From positions 1 through 37,734 of the forward strand of contig NZ_CABUHK010000056.1 in NCBI RefSeq assembly GCF_902491285.1: a stretch of 37,734 nt of DNA, read 5' to 3'. The position numbers and the translations under genes were made by a program. This stretch comes from an uncultured Bacteroides sp. GTDB taxonomy: Bacteria; Bacteroidota; Bacteroidia; Bacteroidales; Bacteroidaceae. Below are positions 35,403 to 37,734 of the stretch, piece by piece; the first letter of the stretch is position 1, and each line of letters begins with the position of its first letter. The notes beneath the pieces are model-generated. The model was not told where the DNA came from. It worked only from the letters and a program-made list of their open reading frames with translations, and did not search any database.

Positions 35403-36899
35403 TTACGACTTGAATTTGTTGATACAGTCAATATAGGCTTCTACGGAAGCGGCGATAATATCCGTATTCGCACCAAATCCATAATAAATCTGGTTATCGT
35501 ATTCCACCTGCATATGAACCTTACCTACATCATCGCTTCCCTTGCTGATAGCCTGAATAGTAAATTCTTTCAATGTCATGTGGCGGTCTACAATCTTCTT
35601 CAATGCTTTGATAGCAGCATCTACCGGACCGTTACCACTGGCGCAACCTTCAAACTTCTCACCGGCGATATTCAATCCCAGGCTGGCTACCGAACGAACA
35701 CCGACACCACTTGTCACCTGCAAGTATTCCAGTTTGATGCGATGGTTCTGACTGCGGTCTGCACCTGCCAATACCAGAATATCATCATCATTGATGTCTT
35801 TCTTCTTATCAGCCAGTTTCAAGAACTCCTCGTAAACTTTATCCAGTTTCTCCTGGTCTAATTGGACACCTAAGATAGTCAGGCGGTTCTTCAGAGCAGC
35901 ACGTCCGCTACGGGCAGTCAATACGATTGAATTATCATCAATACCTACATCGTGCGGGTCGATAATCTCGTATGTCTGCACATTCTTCAATACACCATCC
36001 TGATGGATACCCGAAGAGTGAGCAAAAGCATTGCGGCCTACAATAGCCTTATTCGGCTGTACCGGCATATTCATCAGGCTGGATACCATACGGCTGGTCG
36101 GATAAATCTTCTGAGTATTGATATTTGTCTGAATATCGATTTCGTGGTGACTCTTAATAATCATAGCGATTTCTTCGAGCGCAGTGTTACCGGCACGTTC
36201 ACCAATACCGTTGATTGTAACTTCCACCTGACGGGCACCATTCAAGACACCTGCAATTGTGTTTGCAGTTGCCATACCCAAATCGTTGTGGCAGTGAGTA
36301 GATATAATTGCATTATCAATGCCGTCTACATGGTCAATCAGGTATTTAATCTTGGCACCATATTCCGAAGGCAGACAGTAACCAGTCGTATCCGGAATGT
36401 TCACCACCGTAGCACCGGCTTTAATAACAGCCTCCACCACACGTGCCAGATATTCATTATCCGTACGGCCTGCATCTTCTGCATAAAACTCTACATCATC
36501 GACAAAACGGCGGGCATATTTCACAGCAGCTACCGCACGTTCGATAATCTCCTCACGGTTTGAATTGAATTTATATTTAATATGTGAATCGGAAGTACCG
36601 ATACCGGTATGAATCCGTTTATGCTTTGCAAATTTCAATGCATCTACAGCCACATCAATATCTTTCTGAACGGCACGGGTCAGGGCGCAGATAGTAGGCC
36701 AGGTCACTGCTTTAGAAATTTCAATTACTGAGTTAAAGTCACCCGGGCTTGAAATAGGGAATCCGGCTTCAATCACGTCTACTCCCAGCGCTTCCAATGC
36801 CTTTGCTACCTGAATCTTTTCCACTGTGTTCAACTGGCATCCCGGAACCTGCTCGCCATCCCTGAGGGTGGTATCAAAAATAAATAACCTATTGTCCAT
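35403..36899 (-). CDS. leuA: 2-isopropylmalate synthase
   Basis: LeuA condenses acetyl-CoA and 2-oxoisovalerate, the first step of the leucine branch. It is 498 aa. The N-terminus [19 protein letters not shown], the metal motif THCHNDLG with preceding NIPDTTGY, the signature [14 protein letters not shown], and the C-terminal allosteric domain (about residues 390-498, [13 protein letters not shown]) are present. It is the first gene of the operon and sits directly behind the attenuator: the terminator hairpin ends about 31 bp before its ATG. Confidence 0.97.
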   Translation of the reverse strand: MDNRLFIFDTTLRDGEQVPGCQLNTVEKIQVAKALEALGVDVIEAGFPISSPGDFNSVIEISKAVTWPTICALTRAVQKDIDVAVDALKFAKHKRIHTGIGTSDSHIKYKFNSNREEIIERAVAAVKYARRFVDDVEFYAEDAGRTDNEYLARVVEAVIKAGATVVNIPDTTGYCLPSEYGAKIKYLIDHVDGIDNAIISTHCHNDLGMATANTIAGVLNGARQVEVTINGIGERAGNTALEEIAMIIKSHHEIDIQTNINTQKIYPTSRMVSSLMNMPVQPNKAIVGRNAFAHSSGIHQDGVLKNVQTYEIIDPHDVGIDDNSIVLTARSGRAALKNRLTILGVQLDQEKLDKVYEEFLKLADKKKDINDDDILVLAGADRSQNHRIKLEYLQVTSGVGVRSVASLGLNIAGEKFEGCASGNGPVDAAIKALKKIVDRHMTLKEFTIQAISKGSDDVGKVHMQVEYDNQIYYGFGANTDIIAASVEAYIDCINKFKS

Positions 36900-36930
36900 A
36901 TTCTTATTATATTATGTAATTATTAGCATT

Positions 36931-36968
36931 AAAAAAAGCCTTTCACACTTGGAAGTGAGAAAGGCTTT
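36931..36968 (-). terminator. leu attenuator: intrinsic terminator before leuA
   Basis: A 16-bp stem with a single mismatch (36935-36950 with 36953-36968) is followed on the minus strand by seven T (from plus 36931-36937). It lies between the leader peptide and leuA, so it stops transcription before the operon. The bases 36950-36959, part of its 5' arm, can pair instead with 37004-37013. Confidence 0.92.
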
Positions 36969-37013
36969 CGTATATTTTCATTTATACACATTTACGCGCA
37001 GCACTCACTTCCA
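36950..37013 (-). promoter_or_regulatory. leu attenuator: antiterminator pairing
   Basis: In the mRNA, TGGAAGTGAG (plus 37004-37013, inside the last codons of the leader peptide) is perfectly complementary over 10 bases to CTCACTTCCA (plus 36950-36959), the loop side of the terminator 5' arm. Forming this helix would prevent the terminator. A ribosome finishing the leader peptide would cover the first strand and allow termination. Confidence 0.8.
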
Positions 37014-37075
37014 CTAACCTTTGATAGTAGAATAATAATACCGCATAGTAGAATATGTATAAACATCTGATTCAT
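36992..37075 (-). CDS. leu operon leader peptide, 27 aa
   Basis: This short frame starts at the ATG at 37073-37075 and stops at the TAA at 36992-36994. It contains MFIHILLCGIIILL near its start. Ten of 27 residues are Ile, Leu or Val, with codon order ATA-x-ATT-CTA-CTA-x-x-ATT-ATT-ATT-CTA-CTA. All four Leu codons are CTA, thought to be a rare codon in Bacteroides. It lies between the leuA promoter and the attenuator terminator. The composition and place are those of a regulatory leader peptide on which a ribosome stalls when charged Leu- or Ile-tRNA is low. It is far below normal gene-calling limits. The function is inferred from its architecture. Confidence 0.85.
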   Translation of the reverse strand: MNQMFIHILLCGIIILLSKVSGSECCA

Positions 37076-37104
37076 TTCTTGTCTCTTTTTATAGTTTGAC
37101 GGTG

Positions 37105-37135
37105 CAAAGGTAGAGATTATTTCGTTACCACCAAA
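37105..37135 (-). promoter_or_regulatory. leu operon promoter
   Basis: On the minus strand, TTTG (plus 37132-37135), 19 nt, then TACCTTTG (plus 37105-37112) is a full match to the Bacteroidota primary promoter. Transcription would begin near 37100, about 25 nt before the leader-peptide ATG. Confidence 0.85.
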
Positions 37136-37238
37136 TAAAACGTTACTTTTTTATCGGATAAAATTTCATTTCATAAGTTAAACCCTGCTATAATCTAAAA
37201 TATATCACTAACAGAAGAGTGTATTCCATCAAACAAAA

Positions 37239-37275
37239 AGAGGGAACAGAGTGTTTGATTCACTCTGCCCCCTCT
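37239..37275 (-). terminator. Terminator of the Cys-rich lipoprotein gene
   Basis: AGAGGGAACAGAGTG (37239-37253) pairs with CACTCTGCCCCCTCT (37261-37275) with two internal mismatches and a 7-nt loop. On the minus strand TTTTTG follows. It is 25 bp past the stop and isolates the leu promoter from upstream transcription. Confidence 0.85.
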
Positions 37276-37300
37276 TGTCTTATTGGTCTAAATCAATAGA

Positions 37301-37558
37301 TTACTTCTTATTGCAGCATTCTTTCTTTTCTGCGCAATCAGCTTTCTTACCACAATCTGCTTTTTTATCACAAGCAGCAGCACAAGAATCTTTAGCCTGG
37401 CAGCAAGAATCAGCTTCTACGACAGCAGCAGCTTCTACAGTTTCTACTGTTGTTGCTTCGCCTTCAGCAGCAGCGTTAGTAGTTTTGTTACCAGTACAAG
37501 ACATCATTGCAAAAGAAAATGTTACGGCTACAGCAGCCAAAAATAATTTAGTTTTCAT
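37301..37558 (-). CDS. Small Cys-rich lipoprotein, 85 aa
   Basis: No named family recognised. The N-terminus MKTKLFLAAVAVTFSFAMMSC is an SPII signal with lipid Cys at 21, then TGNKTTN. A linker rich in Ala, Glu, Thr and Val (about residues 29-50) leads to a tail rich in Cys and Lys, with CC, CAAAC, CGKKADC and CC groups: ten Cys in the last 35 residues. Such a tail could bind metal ions or form disulfides in the envelope. The Ala/Glu/Val and Lys/Cys composition is low-complexity, but promoter, signal peptide and terminator all support a real gene. It sits directly after the rRNA operon. Confidence 0.85.
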   Translation of the reverse strand: MKTKLFLAAVAVTFSFAMMSCTGNKTTNAAAEGEATTVETVEAAAVVEADSCCQAKDSCAAACDKKADCGKKADCAEKKECCNKK

Positions 37559-37603
37559 ACCTTCAAATTTGCTTTAAACGTTTAATAAAATAATTGTCGG
37601 TGA

Positions 37604-37635
37604 CAAATATAGCTAAATTTTCTCAGACTACCAAA
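37604..37635 (-). promoter_or_regulatory. Promoter of the Cys-rich lipoprotein gene
   Basis: On the minus strand TTTG (plus 37632-37635), 20 nt, then TATATTTG (plus 37604-37611) is an ideal primary promoter. Its -33 TTTG is part of the T-run of the rRNA operon terminator, so the two signals overlap. Confidence 0.85.
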
Positions 37636-37672
37636 AAACAGAAATCCCCTTGACTCTTAATGAATCAAGGGG
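37633..37672 (-). terminator. rRNA operon terminator
   Basis: CCCCTTGA (37646-37653) pairs with TCAAGGGG (37665-37672) over an 11-nt loop. On the minus strand ATTTCTGTTTTTT follows. It lies just past the 5S 3' end. Confidence 0.85.
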
Positions 37673-37680
37673 ACTCTTCA

Positions 37681-37734
37681 AAAACGGCGGCTACCTACTC
37701 TCCCACTGTTACGCAGTACCATCGGCGTGACGAG
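37681..37734 (-). rRNA. rrf: 5S ribosomal RNA, 3' part (runs off the window)
   Basis: On the minus strand the last 54 bases read through GCCGATGGTACTGCG and GTGGGAGAGTAGGT, the conserved 3' half of bacterial 5S rRNA, ending in GCCGCCG. The gene continues beyond the right edge, so only about half is present. It shows that an rRNA operon transcribed leftwards lies to the right. The exact 3' end is uncertain by a few bases. Confidence 0.9.

Noticed and set aside
36900..37100. Riboswitch or T-box before leuA
   Set aside because: No T-box sequence or known aptamer core is visible. The coding leader peptide and overlapping helices explain the region better.

Overview
The window looks like a chromosomal segment of a Bacteroides species, or a very close relative. 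Three things suggest this. Gene after gene is preceded by the TAnnTTTG -7 box typical of the Bacteroidota primary sigma factor. Shine-Dalgarno sequences are nearly absent and start codons follow A-rich leaders. The gene set (group-B-like [FeFe] hydrogenase with HydEGF, GH29 fucosidase, M49 and S9 peptidases, SPII lipoproteins with short lipoboxes) fits a gut Bacteroides. No phage, plasmid or conjugative module is visible. The only mobile-like object is a 742-bp inverted-repeat element at 3526-4267. Species assignment is inference.

Layout, left to right. 1-2157: groEL and groES on the minus strand with a strong terminator. 2158-4283: an L,D-transpeptidase-like lipoprotein (+), then the inverted-repeat element between two convergent genes. 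4284-5080: a Nudix hydrolase and a previously unlisted 57-aa single-span membrane protein (-). 5226-10536: hydA-hydE-hydG-hydF (+), a self-contained [FeFe]-hydrogenase operon. 10624-13167: secreted S9 peptidase (+). 13306-14670: hisS (-). 14831-16426: secreted YD-repeat-like protein of unknown function (+). 16545-18652: zinc metallopeptidase and GH29 alpha-L-fucosidase (-). 18758-20517: fur-family regulator and purA (-). 20595-23869: AlkD-like protein, dipeptidyl peptidase III lipoprotein and short AraC-type regulator (-). 24140-25948: recQ (+). 25959-27754: TPR protein and cysK (-). 27886-30507: LtaS-like sulfatase-fold membrane enzyme and a PAP2 phosphatase (+). 30604-36899: leuA-leuC-leuD-leuA2-leuB (-), the complete leucine branch with a second LeuA-like synthase. 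37301-37558: Cys-rich lipoprotein (-). 37681-37734: 3' end of a 5S rRNA gene (-), so an rRNA operon reads into the window from the right.

The most notable find is in the leader of the leu operon (36900-37135). A consensus promoter is followed by a 27-codon reading frame rich in Ile and Leu codons (two CTA-CTA pairs and ATT-ATT-ATT). After it come a segment that can form an antiterminator and an intrinsic terminator just before leuA. This has every part of a ribosome-mediated transcription attenuator sensing branched-chain amino acids. Other points of interest are a sigma-54-like promoter with TGACTGACAA repeats before groES, two families of short repeats placed just ahead of start codons inside operons, and the 742-bp element with its own nested hairpins.

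Limits: all calls come from reading the sequence. No homology search, folding or expression data were available, and residue numbers were counted by hand.
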